Below, one piece after another: positions 1 to 8,353 of a stretch of DNA of 22,793 nucleotides. The notes beneath the pieces were generated by a model. That model was not told the origin of the DNA, searched no databases, and worked only from the letters and a program-made list of their open reading frames with translations. Numbering within the stretch: the first letter of the stretch is position 1; each line of letters opens with the position of its first letter. The position numbers and the translations under genes were made by a program. Source of the stretch: DATFWC01 sp045801465 (GTDB taxonomy: Bacteria > Pseudomonadota > Alphaproteobacteria > Rhizobiales > Xanthobacteraceae); assembly GCA_045801465.1 (NCBI GenBank), contig JBJMSU010000173.1, forward strand, positions 1-22,793. The letters are read 5' to 3'.

Positions 1-1634
<1,634 letters not shown>

Positions 1635-1657
1635 AGCGCGAATTCATGCGCCAGCGC

Positions 1658-1680
1658 AACGCCCCTCCGGCGGGCGTTTT
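1658..1680 (+). terminator. Rho-independent terminator of ftsH
   Basis: A perfect 7-bp stem AACGCCC (1658-1664) and GGGCGTT (1672-1678) encloses a 7-nt loop and runs into TTTT (1677-1680). It lies 23 bp after the ftsH stop and just before the stop of the convergent RraA-like gene. On the minus strand the same stem is followed by few T residues, so it is probably weaker in that direction. Confidence 0.75.
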
Positions 1681-1684
1681 CGCA

Positions 1685-2374
1685 TCACTTCATGGCCGCC
1701 TTGATCTGCTCGACGGTGACACCGGGCGCACGAGCCGCCGCGATGATCTTTGCTTCGCGGGCGCTCAGGCCTTCGGCCGCCTTCTCCATCGCGTCGATCT
1801 TATCGGTCGGCACGACGACGGCGCCGTGACGGTCGGCGTGGATCAGATCTCCGCTCCGCACCGCCATGCCGTGGATGGTCACGTCGAGGCCGAACTCGAC
1901 GACATGAACGAAAGCATGTGACGGCGCGATCGAGCCGGCCAGCATCTGGAATTCGGTCGCGATCGCCGGAATGTCGCGGATGCTGCCATTGGTGATGGTG
2001 CCGAGACAGCCGAGCGCCTTGTGCACGTTCGACTGCACCTCGCCCCAGAACGCGCCGTAACCGACATGCTCGCCGTCGAGGTCCTCGAGAACGACGATGC
2101 TCGGGCGCGGCGCGGCGGCGATATAGTCGAGATAATCCATGCGTTTCTGCATGTATCCGTGCTGGCCGAGGGCGACCGAATCCTTGGCCTTGATGGTCGC
2201 CGTCTTGGCGAAGCCGACCATGGGCGGCAGCTCGGGAAACGGGCAGTGCAGGTGCCTGACGGTGTAGCCGCCGCCGCGGCGCTCCGGGGCCACGATCTCG
2301 ATGAGATTGCACACCGTTGGCGTATCGATGGAGCGCAGGAATTCGAAGGCGCGATCACTCAGCGTCTCAGCCAT
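1685..2374 (-). CDS. RraA-like / HMG-CHA aldolase family protein
   Basis: The product (229 aa) belongs to the fold shared by class II pyruvate aldolases (4-hydroxy-4-methyl-2-oxoglutarate/4-carboxy-4-hydroxy-2-oxoadipate aldolase) and RraA-type proteins. The diagnostic core is GSIRD (130-134), whose Arg and Asp match the substrate and metal residues of the family. It is followed by the closing motif GDLIHADRHGAVVVP (175-189). The start chosen is ATG 2374, with AAGGAA about 10 nt upstream. An alternative ATG at 2407 overlaps the upstream stop in an ATGA arrangement and would add 11 charged residues, so translational coupling is possible. The gene is last in a minus-strand operon with a cNMP-binding protein and a TPR protein. 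No aromatic-degradation genes are nearby, so neither an aldolase role nor RNase E regulation can be assigned. Confidence 0.82.
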   Translation of the reverse strand: MAETLSDRAFEFLRSIDTPTVCNLIEIVAPERRGGGYTVRHLHCPFPELPPMVGFAKTATIKAKDSVALGQHGYMQKRMDYLDYIAAAPRPSIVVLEDLDGEHVGYGAFWGEVQSNVHKALGCLGTITNGSIRDIPAIATEFQMLAGSIAPSHAFVHVVEFGLDVTIHGMAVRSGDLIHADRHGAVVVPTDKIDAMEKAAEGLSAREAKIIAAARAPGVTVEQIKAAMK

Positions 2375-2403
2375 GGGGTGCCGTTTCCTTCCATTGTCAC
2401 GTG

Positions 2404-3000
2404 TCATTTTTTCCGCAGCCCGATCCGCTCGACCATGCGACGGAGGCTCTGAGCGAAGCCGACGAATTCCGGCAATGGTTGCGAATGGTCGAGAATGCTC
2501 GGATCGAAATCCCGCTGCTCGAGCTCCGCCAGTACGTCGGTATAATCGCCGATCGTCTGATTGAACGTGGCGATGCGCTCTCCGAGCTGCGCGAGAACGG
2601 CACGCAGGAAGGCGAGATTTTCACCACCGACCTGCAGCACGTCGTCGCGATCGATTTTAAGCGCCTGGGTCGGCGTATGCGCGCGGATGCTCGCGGTCCG
2701 CGGCAAGTCGGCGAAGACGCCGACTTCGCCGACGAGGGCGCCGCTGGACATTCGACCGAGCTGAACCTGGCCCTGTGAGGTCTCGACGCAAACGTCGACC
2801 TCTCCTTGCACGATCAACAAGACCGAATCGCTCGGTGCGCCCTGGCGCAGGAGCAGCTCGCCTTGCGCAAATTCGATGAGGTCGCTGTGAACGATGAGCG
2901 TCTTGAGATCTTGCTCAGGCAATGCGCCGAACGCCTGATGCTCGCGGAGCAACCGAAGATAGGGGGCAATGTGGCCGATGATCGCTCGCTGCTCAGGCAT
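2404..3000 (-). CDS. Cyclic nucleotide-binding domain protein without DNA-binding domain
   Basis: This 198-aa protein consists of one cNMP-binding beta-roll (about residues 24-145) followed by a helical C-terminal tail. The phosphate-binding cassette is readable as LVGEVGVFADLPRTASIRA, with Gly91-Glu92 and Arg101-Thr102-Ala103 in the positions that contact the cyclic phosphate and ribose in CRP/PKA-type domains, so ligand binding is plausible. There is no helix-turn-helix, so it is not a CRP/FNR transcription factor. No signal peptide or membrane span is seen, which suggests a cytoplasmic sensor acting through protein contacts. The start ATG 3000 has a good upstream AAGGTGAT. It lies 49 bp after the TPR gene, and its stop is 29 bp before the preferred RraA-like start, which supports co-transcription. 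Confidence 0.85.
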   Translation of the reverse strand: MPEQRAIIGHIAPYLRLLREHQAFGALPEQDLKTLIVHSDLIEFAQGELLLRQGAPSDSVLLIVQGEVDVCVETSQGQVQLGRMSSGALVGEVGVFADLPRTASIRAHTPTQALKIDRDDVLQVGGENLAFLRAVLAQLGERIATFNQTIGDYTDVLAELEQRDFDPSILDHSQPLPEFVGFAQSLRRMVERIGLRKK

Positions 3001-3049
3001 GCATCACCTTGTGCCTGTGTTTTGGCGCCCCGAACCACATCGCCCGCCG

Positions 3050-4708
3050 TCATTTCTGCCGAGTGTCGGGGGAACGGCCGAGGTCCCGCAGGCCCAGTTC
3101 GGCGGCCCGCCGCGCCTCATCGCTCGGCTTCAGCTCGAGGGCCTTGCGGTAGTCATTGATCGCATCGTCCCTCCGGCCGAGCGCCTTCATGACGGGCGCG
3201 CGGGCCAGGTAAGCGTCCGCACGTTCCGGAGCGAGCGCAATGGACCGATCGGCATCGGCACGAGCTGCGGCGAGCTTGCCCAGCTTCTGCCACACCATGG
3301 CGCGCCTCTGATAGGCCAGCGCGTGTTGCGGGTCGACCTGGATGGCGGCGCTGAAATCCGCCAGCGCCCGGTCGAGCTCGCCCTTCTGCTGCCAAGCCTC
3401 GCCACGCTTGGTGAAGGCCGTCACGTCCTTCGGGCTGAGGCGGAGCGCCTGCGCATAGTCGGCCAGCGCCCGATCGAGCTCACCGTTGCGGACCAGAATA
3501 TTGGCACGATTGCGATAGGCCAATGCGTACCGGGCATCGAGCCGAATCGCTTCAGCGTAATCCGCCATGGCGCGCGTGAGGTCGCCCTTGTCTTCCCACA
3601 CGACGCCGCGATTGTTGAACGCCACCGCATCCTTCGGATCGGTGCGGACGAGCTGGTCGAGGTCGGCGAGCGCGGAATCGTGGTCACGGATTGCGGCGAG
3701 CGCCCGCGCGCGTCCCTTGAGGGCAGTCGTCAACTGTGGCCGCAATTGCAGCGCCGCGCTGTAGTCGGCGATCGCGCGCTCCATGTCGCCTTTGGCGAAG
3801 TAGCTGTCGCCGCGGCTGATGTAAGCGCTGACATATTTCGGATCGATCTGGAGCGCCGCACTCGCGTCCGTGATCGCCCGGTCGTAATCGCCTTTGGAGC
3901 GCCACGCGAGCGCGCGATTGTTGTAGGCGGCGACATTGTCCGGGGCGAGCCGGATCGCCACCTCGTAATCGGCGATTGCCTTGTCGTGATCGCCTTTGAG
4001 CCGGTGGACGTCGGCGCGATTGAGCGCAATCTCCGGATCGTTCGGGCTGAGGCGCTCGGCGGCCGCGTAGTCGGAGATGGCGCGATCGAACTCGTTCCGG
4101 CGTTGCCAGGCAATGCCGCGGTTGAGGTAGGCATCGGTATCGTTCGGATCGAGACGGATCGCCTCGTTGTAGTCGACGATGGCGCGGTCCACGTCTCCCA
4201 TGTCGCTATGGAGATTGCCGCGGTTGTAGTACGCCTTCGCCATGCGCGGATTGGCGCGGATCGCGTCGGTGAAGTCGGCGAGCGCGCGCTCATTGTCCCG
4301 TCGATCCTGCCAGATCAGGCCGCGATTGTTCAGCGCATCGGCGAATCGCGGGTTGATCTTGATGGCCCGCGTATAGTCTTCGAGCGCCTGGGCGGCGTTG
4401 TCGCGCGCCGACCAGAGCAGCGCGCGATTGTAGTAGGCCTTGTCGTATTGCGGATTGAGGCGAGCCGCCTCGGTATAGTCGGTCTGGGCGCGGGCGAGGT
4501 CGTTCTGCCGCCGATAGGCAATGCCGCGATTGTTGTAGACGGTGGCCAGATCGGTGCCGCGATACTTTCCCGAGCGAACGAGACGCGTGCACGCCTCTGT
4601 CCGCAGTGACGGTTCGGCATTGTCGTCGCTGCACATCTCCGCATCGTTCGCGATCGCGGCGCCGGCAAGCAACATCGCCACGGCACATCCAAGCCAAGCC
4701 CGACGCAA
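3050..4708 (-). CDS. Exported protein with 14 tandem tetratricopeptide repeats
   Basis: The product (552 aa) begins with a signal peptide (MRRAWLGCAVAMLLAGAAIA, predicted cleavage before NDAE). A short segment with Cys25 and Cys40 follows, then 14 uninterrupted 34-residue TPR units (about residues 54-529) with no insertions, and a 23-residue basic tail. Units carry the usual NRG...A..DY..AI.L.P pattern. It should form a long right-handed superhelix acting as a periplasmic protein-binding scaffold; partners are unknown. The start is a TTG at 4708. It is supported by GGGGAGG six bases upstream and by placing the signal peptide exactly at the N-terminus. It is the first gene of the minus-strand operon with the cNMP-binding and RraA-like genes. 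Similar proteins are common in Bradyrhizobium relatives, from memory. Confidence 0.9.
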   Translation of the reverse strand: MRRAWLGCAVAMLLAGAAIANDAEMCSDDNAEPSLRTEACTRLVRSGKYRGTDLATVYNNRGIAYRRQNDLARAQTDYTEAARLNPQYDKAYYNRALLWSARDNAAQALEDYTRAIKINPRFADALNNRGLIWQDRRDNERALADFTDAIRANPRMAKAYYNRGNLHSDMGDVDRAIVDYNEAIRLDPNDTDAYLNRGIAWQRRNEFDRAISDYAAAERLSPNDPEIALNRADVHRLKGDHDKAIADYEVAIRLAPDNVAAYNNRALAWRSKGDYDRAITDASAALQIDPKYVSAYISRGDSYFAKGDMERAIADYSAALQLRPQLTTALKGRARALAAIRDHDSALADLDQLVRTDPKDAVAFNNRGVVWEDKGDLTRAMADYAEAIRLDARYALAYRNRANILVRNGELDRALADYAQALRLSPKDVTAFTKRGEAWQQKGELDRALADFSAAIQVDPQHALAYQRRAMVWQKLGKLAAARADADRSIALAPERADAYLARAPVMKALGRRDDAINDYRKALELKPSDEARRAAELGLRDLGRSPDTRQK

Positions 4709-5012
4709 CGCAAACCTCCCCTGTCGCCAACCGGGAGCTTAGCCGAAGCGCGCGCACGCGCCAATTTCGCTTGCCCGGCACCGCCTTGAGGGCAATCGGC
4801 AAAAGTTCCAGATTTGGTCGCATTTCTGCGCCAAACCGGTCGCGCGCTGATTCCCGCTGGGAGCCGCCGCTACCTTCGTCCATCGCGCCCATTCGTTAGG
4901 ACACCTGTAATATTGCTTACATTTTTTGAAAGTTTTTGCCGCCATCTTGGCTTAGGATCGCCTGCCCACCGGGGCCCCGCCCAGGCCGGGGCTCAAAAAG
5001 GGGACGAGGGGC
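4709..5012. other. Divergent intergenic region between the TPR operon and glmM
   Basis: This 304-bp gap must hold promoters for both directions. An AT-rich patch at 4908-4958 is the likeliest promoter zone for glmM. TTGAAA (4926-4931) and TAGGAT (4953-4958) are visible but 21 bp apart, which is too long for a confident sigma-70 promoter. A stem GCCCCG (4974-4979) / CGGGGC (4987-4992) with a 7-nt loop sits just upstream of the purine-rich ribosome binding region of glmM. I see no ORF or RNA gene here. Confidence 0.5.
4715..4721 (-). promoter_or_regulatory. Ribosome binding site that fixes the TTG start of the TPR gene
   Basis: On the minus strand GGGGAGG lies six bases before TTG 4708. No ATG or GTG gives a full signal peptide in this frame, so this site decides the start. 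Confidence 0.7.
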
Positions 5013-6359
5013 ATGGTTCGTAAGTACTTCGGGACCGACGGAATCCGTGGCAAGGCCAACAACGGGACGCTCACCGCGGAGCTCGCGTTGAAGGTCGGGC
5101 AGGCCGCGGGGCTCCTGTTCCAGCGCGGCGAATACCGCCACCGCGTTCTCATCGGCAAGGATACGCGGCTGTCCGGCTACATGATCGAAAACGCGCTGGT
5201 GGCCGGCTTCACCTCGGTTGGCATGGACGTGCTGCTTACCGGCCCGATTCCGACCCCCGCCGTCGCCATGCTGACGCGTTCGATGCGCGCTGATCTCGGC
5301 GTCATGATCTCCGCCTCGCACAACCCGTACGACGACAATGGCATCAAGCTGTTCGGGCCTGACGGCTACAAGCTCTCCGACGAGATCGAGCGGGACATCG
5401 AAGAGCTTGTGGAGTCGGACCTGCGCAAGCGGGTCGCGAAATCGCCGGACCTCGGCCGCGCCAAGCGCATCGACGGCGTGCAGGACCGCTATATCGAATT
5501 CGCCAAGCGCACATTGCCGAAGCTGCTCGAGTTCGATGGCCTGCGCATCGTCATCGACTGCGCCAACGGCGCCGCCTACAAGGTCGCGCCGGCAGCGTTG
5601 TGGGAGCTCGGTGCCGAGGTCTTCTCGCTCGGAGTCGAGCCGGACGGATTCAACATCAACAAGGAGTGCGGCTCGACGTCGCCCGAGGTGCTGTGCCGCA
5701 AGGTGCGCGAGATGCGCGCGGACATTGGAATCGCCCTCGACGGCGACGCCGATCGTGTCGTCATCGTCGACGAGAAGGGACACCTCGTTGACGGCGATCA
5801 GCTCCTGGCCGTCATCGCCGAGGCGTGGCAGGAGGACGGGCGGCTCGCCAAGCCGGGCGTCGTCGCGACGGTGATGTCCAATCTCGGTCTCGAGCGCCAT
5901 CTGGCGCGGCTGGGATTGTCTCTCGTGCGAACGGCGGTGGGCGACCGTTATGTGCTCGAAGCCATGCGCGAGCAGGGCCACAATCTCGGCGGCGAGCAGT
6001 CCGGCCATATCATCATGTCCGACCACACGACGACCGGCGACGGCTTCGTGGCGGCGCTGCAGGTGCTCGCCGTGGTCAAGCGGCAGGGCCGGCCGGTCTC
6101 GGAAGTGTGCCGCCGCTTCGACCCGCTGCCGCAGGTGCTCAAGAATGTGCGTTACAAATCCGGCAAGCCGCTCGAAGATGCAACCGTGCGCTCGACGATC
6201 TCGCAGGCCGAAACCCGCCTCGACGGCCATGGCCGGCTGGTGATCCGACCCTCCGGCACCGAGCCGGTGATCCGGGTCATGGGCGAGGGCGACGACAAGC
6301 TCCTGGTCGAAGAGTTGGTGGACGGCATCGTCGAGGCCCTGACGCACGCCGCGGCGTGA
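5013..6359 (+). CDS. glmM: Phosphoglucosamine mutase
   Basis: GlmM converts glucosamine-6-phosphate to glucosamine-1-phosphate in the cytoplasm, on the path to UDP-N-acetylglucosamine for peptidoglycan and lipopolysaccharide. The 448-aa product has the family length and all four signature sites: FGTDGIRG near the N-terminus, the phosphoserine loop MISASHNP with catalytic Ser102, the Mg2+ loop DGDADR (243-248), the sugar-binding GEQSG (327-331) and the phosphate-binding RPSGTEP (412-418). SASHNP, as in GlmM, separates it from phosphomannomutases. The start ATG 5013 is preceded by a GGGGACGAGGGG ribosome-binding stretch. In many relatives glmM follows ftsH directly or after folP. Here a three-gene minus-strand operon lies between them and no folP is visible, so glmM must have its own promoter. 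Confidence 0.98.
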   Translation: MVRKYFGTDGIRGKANNGTLTAELALKVGQAAGLLFQRGEYRHRVLIGKDTRLSGYMIENALVAGFTSVGMDVLLTGPIPTPAVAMLTRSMRADLGVMISASHNPYDDNGIKLFGPDGYKLSDEIERDIEELVESDLRKRVAKSPDLGRAKRIDGVQDRYIEFAKRTLPKLLEFDGLRIVIDCANGAAYKVAPAALWELGAEVFSLGVEPDGFNINKECGSTSPEVLCRKVREMRADIGIALDGDADRVVIVDEKGHLVDGDQLLAVIAEAWQEDGRLAKPGVVATVMSNLGLERHLARLGLSLVRTAVGDRYVLEAMREQGHNLGGEQSGHIIMSDHTTTGDGFVAALQVLAVVKRQGRPVSEVCRRFDPLPQVLKNVRYKSGKPLEDATVRSTISQAETRLDGHGRLVIRPSGTEPVIRVMGEGDDKLLVEELVDGIVEALTHAAA

Positions 6360-6369
6360 CGCCGCGATT
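6350..6369 (+). terminator. Possible terminator hairpin centred on the glmM stop codon
   Basis: CGCGGCG (6350-6356) and CGCCGCG (6360-6366) form a perfect 7-bp GC stem whose three-base loop is the TGA stop codon itself (6357-6359). Only ATTT follows, so termination strength is doubtful. Confidence 0.3.
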
Positions 6370-6556
6370 TCCGTCCAGCCGGGATTGCACACTTATTTCC
6401 CGTGCCACCTCTCTGGAAGCATCTCCTCATCTCTAAGGGTCGCATCTTGTTTTGTCCTTATTCTTGGATTGTTGTGGCGGCCAAACGGGCCAGCACGGCT
6501 GATGGGCTCGGCGCCAACACGCAGCGGTGTGTCGCGTGTCCGACAGGGCGGGATTG

Positions 6557-6886
6557 ATGTTGCGAGCCTATCGCGCGGCGATTGTCGGCTTATCCGCCAT
6601 CTGGCTGTGTGCGACGCTGGCGGGCTGCTCGTCGGTCTCCCATGTCATCGCGGACAGCTGGCCGCGTATGCTGGGGGGATTGCCCGAGGGCGTGCCCCCC
6701 CGTCCGGAGACCCCGCCCGCCTATATGGCGGTCCATGATCCGCCCCCGGCGCGCGACACCAAAAAGATGACGCCCGACGAGCGGGCAAAATTCGAAGCCG
6801 AATTGGCGGCGAGCCGCAGCCAAAACACCTCCCAGGCCGAAGGGGTGAAAAGCGAGGCGCCCGGGCAGCTGCCGCCCGTTCATTGA
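6557..6886 (+). CDS. Small lipoprotein of unknown function
   Basis: This short product (109 aa) has an N-terminal hydrophobic segment ending in the lipobox LAGC (residues 21-24), so Cys24 is expected to be lipidated and the mature part exported. The mature part has a Pro-rich stretch (PPRPETPPAY), then a charged helical segment MTPDERAKFEAELAASR and a polar tail. I do not recognise a functional domain. The start ATG 6557 is chosen over the GTG at 6527 because it places the signal peptide at the N-terminus and has an AGGGCGGG stretch upstream. It lies about 200 bp after glmM on the same strand, and may or may not be co-transcribed with it. Confidence 0.75.
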   Translation: MLRAYRAAIVGLSAIWLCATLAGCSSVSHVIADSWPRMLGGLPEGVPPRPETPPAYMAVHDPPPARDTKKMTPDERAKFEAELAASRSQNTSQAEGVKSEAPGQLPPVH

Positions 6887-7058
6887 GGCGGACGGGCGAG
6901 GTTCGCGGCACCGGATGACACGAGCCCAGCTATACAGCCGCTGGTGCGGTGAATAGGCCAGTAATTGCGGCCGGGCGGCTGGTCGTTCTTGGCAATTCAG
7001 CGGCGCGTACGCGTGTTGTCCGAGCCGGACTTGGCACCAAGGCAACTTAGAATCGCTC

Positions 7059-7076
7059 AAAGAAGCATTTTTCTTT
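7059..7076. promoter_or_regulatory. Inverted repeat upstream of bfd, candidate operator
   Basis: A perfect inverted repeat AAAGAA (7059-7064) / TTCTTT (7071-7076) with a 6-bp spacer lies about 70 bp before the bfd start, next to an AT-rich stretch. Iron-responsive regulators (Irr, RirA, Fur) control bfd/bfr genes in alphaproteobacteria, but this repeat does not match the Irr or RirA consensus that I remember. The operator role is inferred from position and symmetry only. Confidence 0.3.
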
Positions 7077-7148
7077 TTGATCCTGATCGAACCGTGCGCT
7101 AGTTCATACATATATCTCTCAAGTGCTCAGCAATATTCGGCCCTGTTC

Positions 7149-7367
7149 ATGATCGTCTGCTCCTGTAACGTGCTCAGCGACCACGACGTCCGTAGCGCCG
7201 TCGCCGCGCCGGTGGCTCCCCGCACTGCCGGCCAGGTCTATGGCTGTCTTGGCTGCAGCGCCCAATGCGGCCGGTGCGCCCGCACCATCAAACGCATCAT
7301 GGACGAGGCGATCGCCGGCGCGGCCGGCTGCAGCGGCTGTCCGCTCCAGGGCCGTCACCGATCATAG
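7149..7367 (+). CDS. bfd: Bacterioferritin-associated ferredoxin, [2Fe-2S]
   Basis: Bfd reduces bacterioferritin to release stored iron. This 72-aa protein starts MIVCSCNVLSD and carries the ligand pattern C4-x-C6 ... QCGRC (C40, C43), matching C4, C6, C38, C41 of E. coli Bfd with a slightly longer linker. There are also extra cysteines at 33 and 36 (GCLGC), and the C-terminus is GCSGCP. The start at ATG 7149 is preferred to the upstream in-frame start at 7077 because the ligand cysteine at position 4 is a family constant. The ribosome binding site is weak. It lies 220 bp before bfr on the same strand, so storage and release proteins are side by side, probably under iron control. Confidence 0.92.
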   Translation: MIVCSCNVLSDHDVRSAVAAPVAPRTAGQVYGCLGCSAQCGRCARTIKRIMDEAIAGAAGCSGCPLQGRHRS

Positions 7368-7384
7368 CCGAGCCCCCATGGAAC

Positions 7385-7401
7385 TTGTCGGGAGCCGACA
7401 A
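7385..7401. promoter_or_regulatory. 17-bp palindrome between bfd and bfr
   Basis: TTGTCGG (7385-7391) and CCGACAA (7395-7401) form perfect 7-bp arms around GAG. It starts 18 bp after the bfd stop. No T-run follows, so it is a weak terminator candidate. An operator for bfr, or an mRNA-stabilising hairpin on bfd, are alternatives. Confidence 0.35.
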
Positions 7402-7519
7402 ATTGAATGGGCGCTGACCGACATCTGACAACGGATCGTCTCGGTGGCGCATGTCGCGTTCCTGTGGAACCGGCACATGCCTTGGGATACTTTCAGTTTC
7501 GAGCGGCGAACCGGTATCC

Positions 7520-7546
7520 AAGCCGGATCGGGTCCGAGCCCGGCTT
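7520..7546 (+). other. Hairpin in the bfr leader
   Basis: AAGCCGG (7520-7526) pairs with CCGGCTT (7540-7546), and inside it CGG/CCG can pair again. It ends about 28 bases before the bfr ribosome binding site GAGGAG (7574-7579). A role in mRNA control is inference. Confidence 0.3.
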
Positions 7547-7587
7547 CGTCGGAACGTGCGCTAGATTTGCCATGAGGAGCGGCGCCC

Positions 7588-8073
7588 ATGAAAGGCGATT
7601 CCAAAGTCATCGAATATTTGAACAAGGGACTGCGCAGCGAACTGACCGCCGTCAATCAGTACTGGATCCATTACCGCATGCTGGAAAATTGGGGCTATCG
7701 CGATCTCGCCAAGAAATGGCGCAAGGAATCCATCGAGGAGATGCAGCACGCCGACAAATTTACCGTGCGCATCATCTTCCTCGAAGGCTTCCCGAACATG
7801 CAGGTGATCGACCCGCTCCACATCGGCCAGAACGTCAAGGAGGTGCTGGAGAGCGATCTGCAGTCCGAGTACAGCGCGCGCTCGCTCTATCAGGAGGCAG
7901 CGACCTACTGCCATTCGGTCCAGGACTACGTCTCGCGCGATCTGTTCGAGGAACTGATGGCCGACGAGGAAGATCATATCGACTTCCTGGAGACGCAGCT
8001 CGATCTCGTCGCCAAGCTCGGCCTCGAGCTCTATGCCCAGCGTCACATCGGCGAATTGGAAGACGAGGATTGA
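7588..8073 (+). CDS. bfr: Bacterioferritin
   Basis: Bacterioferritin is a 24-subunit haem-containing cage that oxidises Fe(II) and stores it as a ferric mineral. The 161-aa product has the usual length. All ferroxidase ligands are at the canonical positions: Glu18, Glu51, His54, Glu94, Glu127 and His130, with Tyr25 also present. The haem ligand Met52 is present, so the complete di-iron centre and inter-subunit haem site are expected. The start ATG 7588 has GAGGAG eight bases upstream. It follows bfd, its ferredoxin partner, on the same strand after a 220-bp gap containing two inverted repeats, so separate but co-regulated transcription is likely. Confidence 0.98.
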   Translation: MKGDSKVIEYLNKGLRSELTAVNQYWIHYRMLENWGYRDLAKKWRKESIEEMQHADKFTVRIIFLEGFPNMQVIDPLHIGQNVKEVLESDLQSEYSARSLYQEAATYCHSVQDYVSRDLFEELMADEEDHIDFLETQLDLVAKLGLELYAQRHIGELEDED

Positions 8074-8094
8074 CGCTAACCCAGCGTCGCTCTG

Positions 8095-8121
8095 GTTGAC
8101 GCGTGGCGACCGTTGACGCGT
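8095..8121. repeat. Short direct repeat downstream of bfr
   Basis: The 10-mer GTTGACGCGT occurs twice (8095-8104 and 8112-8121), 17 bp apart start to start, between bfr and the first porin gene. Its role is unknown. The spacing is near 1.6 helical turns. Confidence 0.5.
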
Positions 8122-8233
8122 CGTGGCCGAGCGCAGCGCCGCCGCAGGCGTAAACAATTTCCTAACGCTGTGCCCATTGGCGCTTCTGCGCGCCGGTTTG
8201 TTGCGTCGCCGATCTTGGGCGAGTTCATCACCA

Positions 8234-8274
8234 TTAATATTCGCGGTTAAAAGGTAAGGTTAAGTTGCGCTTAA
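8234..8274. promoter_or_regulatory. Cluster of four TTAA boxes with a CtrA-type site before the first porin gene
   Basis: TTAA occurs at 8234, 8247, 8260 and 8271. The last two make TTAA-N7-TTAA (8260-8274), the known spacing of the CtrA response-regulator site in alphaproteobacteria. The first three are 13 bp apart. The cluster lies 80-120 bp upstream of the porin ATG in otherwise GC-rich DNA. CtrA binding is inferred. Confidence 0.4.
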
Positions 8275-8353
8275 GGATTTTGCGCCATCGTCCGCTCCGT
8301 TCGCGTCTGTGAAGGGCCGTCGCCTGGCCCTGTGTTGGAGAAAGGACGAAGCC

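Noticed and set aside
2969..4609. 546-aa plus-strand ORF opposite the TPR gene
   Set aside because: It is the antisense of a repetitive GC-rich gene. The minus strand has a signal peptide, 14 intact TPR units and a good ribosome binding site.
4926..4958. TTGAAA...TAGGAT as a glmM promoter
   Set aside because: The spacer is 21 bp, outside the normal 16-18 range.
4917..6392. 491-aa minus-strand ORF opposite glmM
   Set aside because: glmM carries every catalytic motif on the plus strand, and the antisense frame shows no domain.
8072..8088. GACGCT-N5-AGCGTC hairpin at the bfr stop as terminator
   Set aside because: The stem is short and no T-tract follows.
7407..8099. 230-aa plus-strand ORF overlapping bfr
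   Set aside because: It is a different frame of the bfr region. bfr has all iron and haem ligands.
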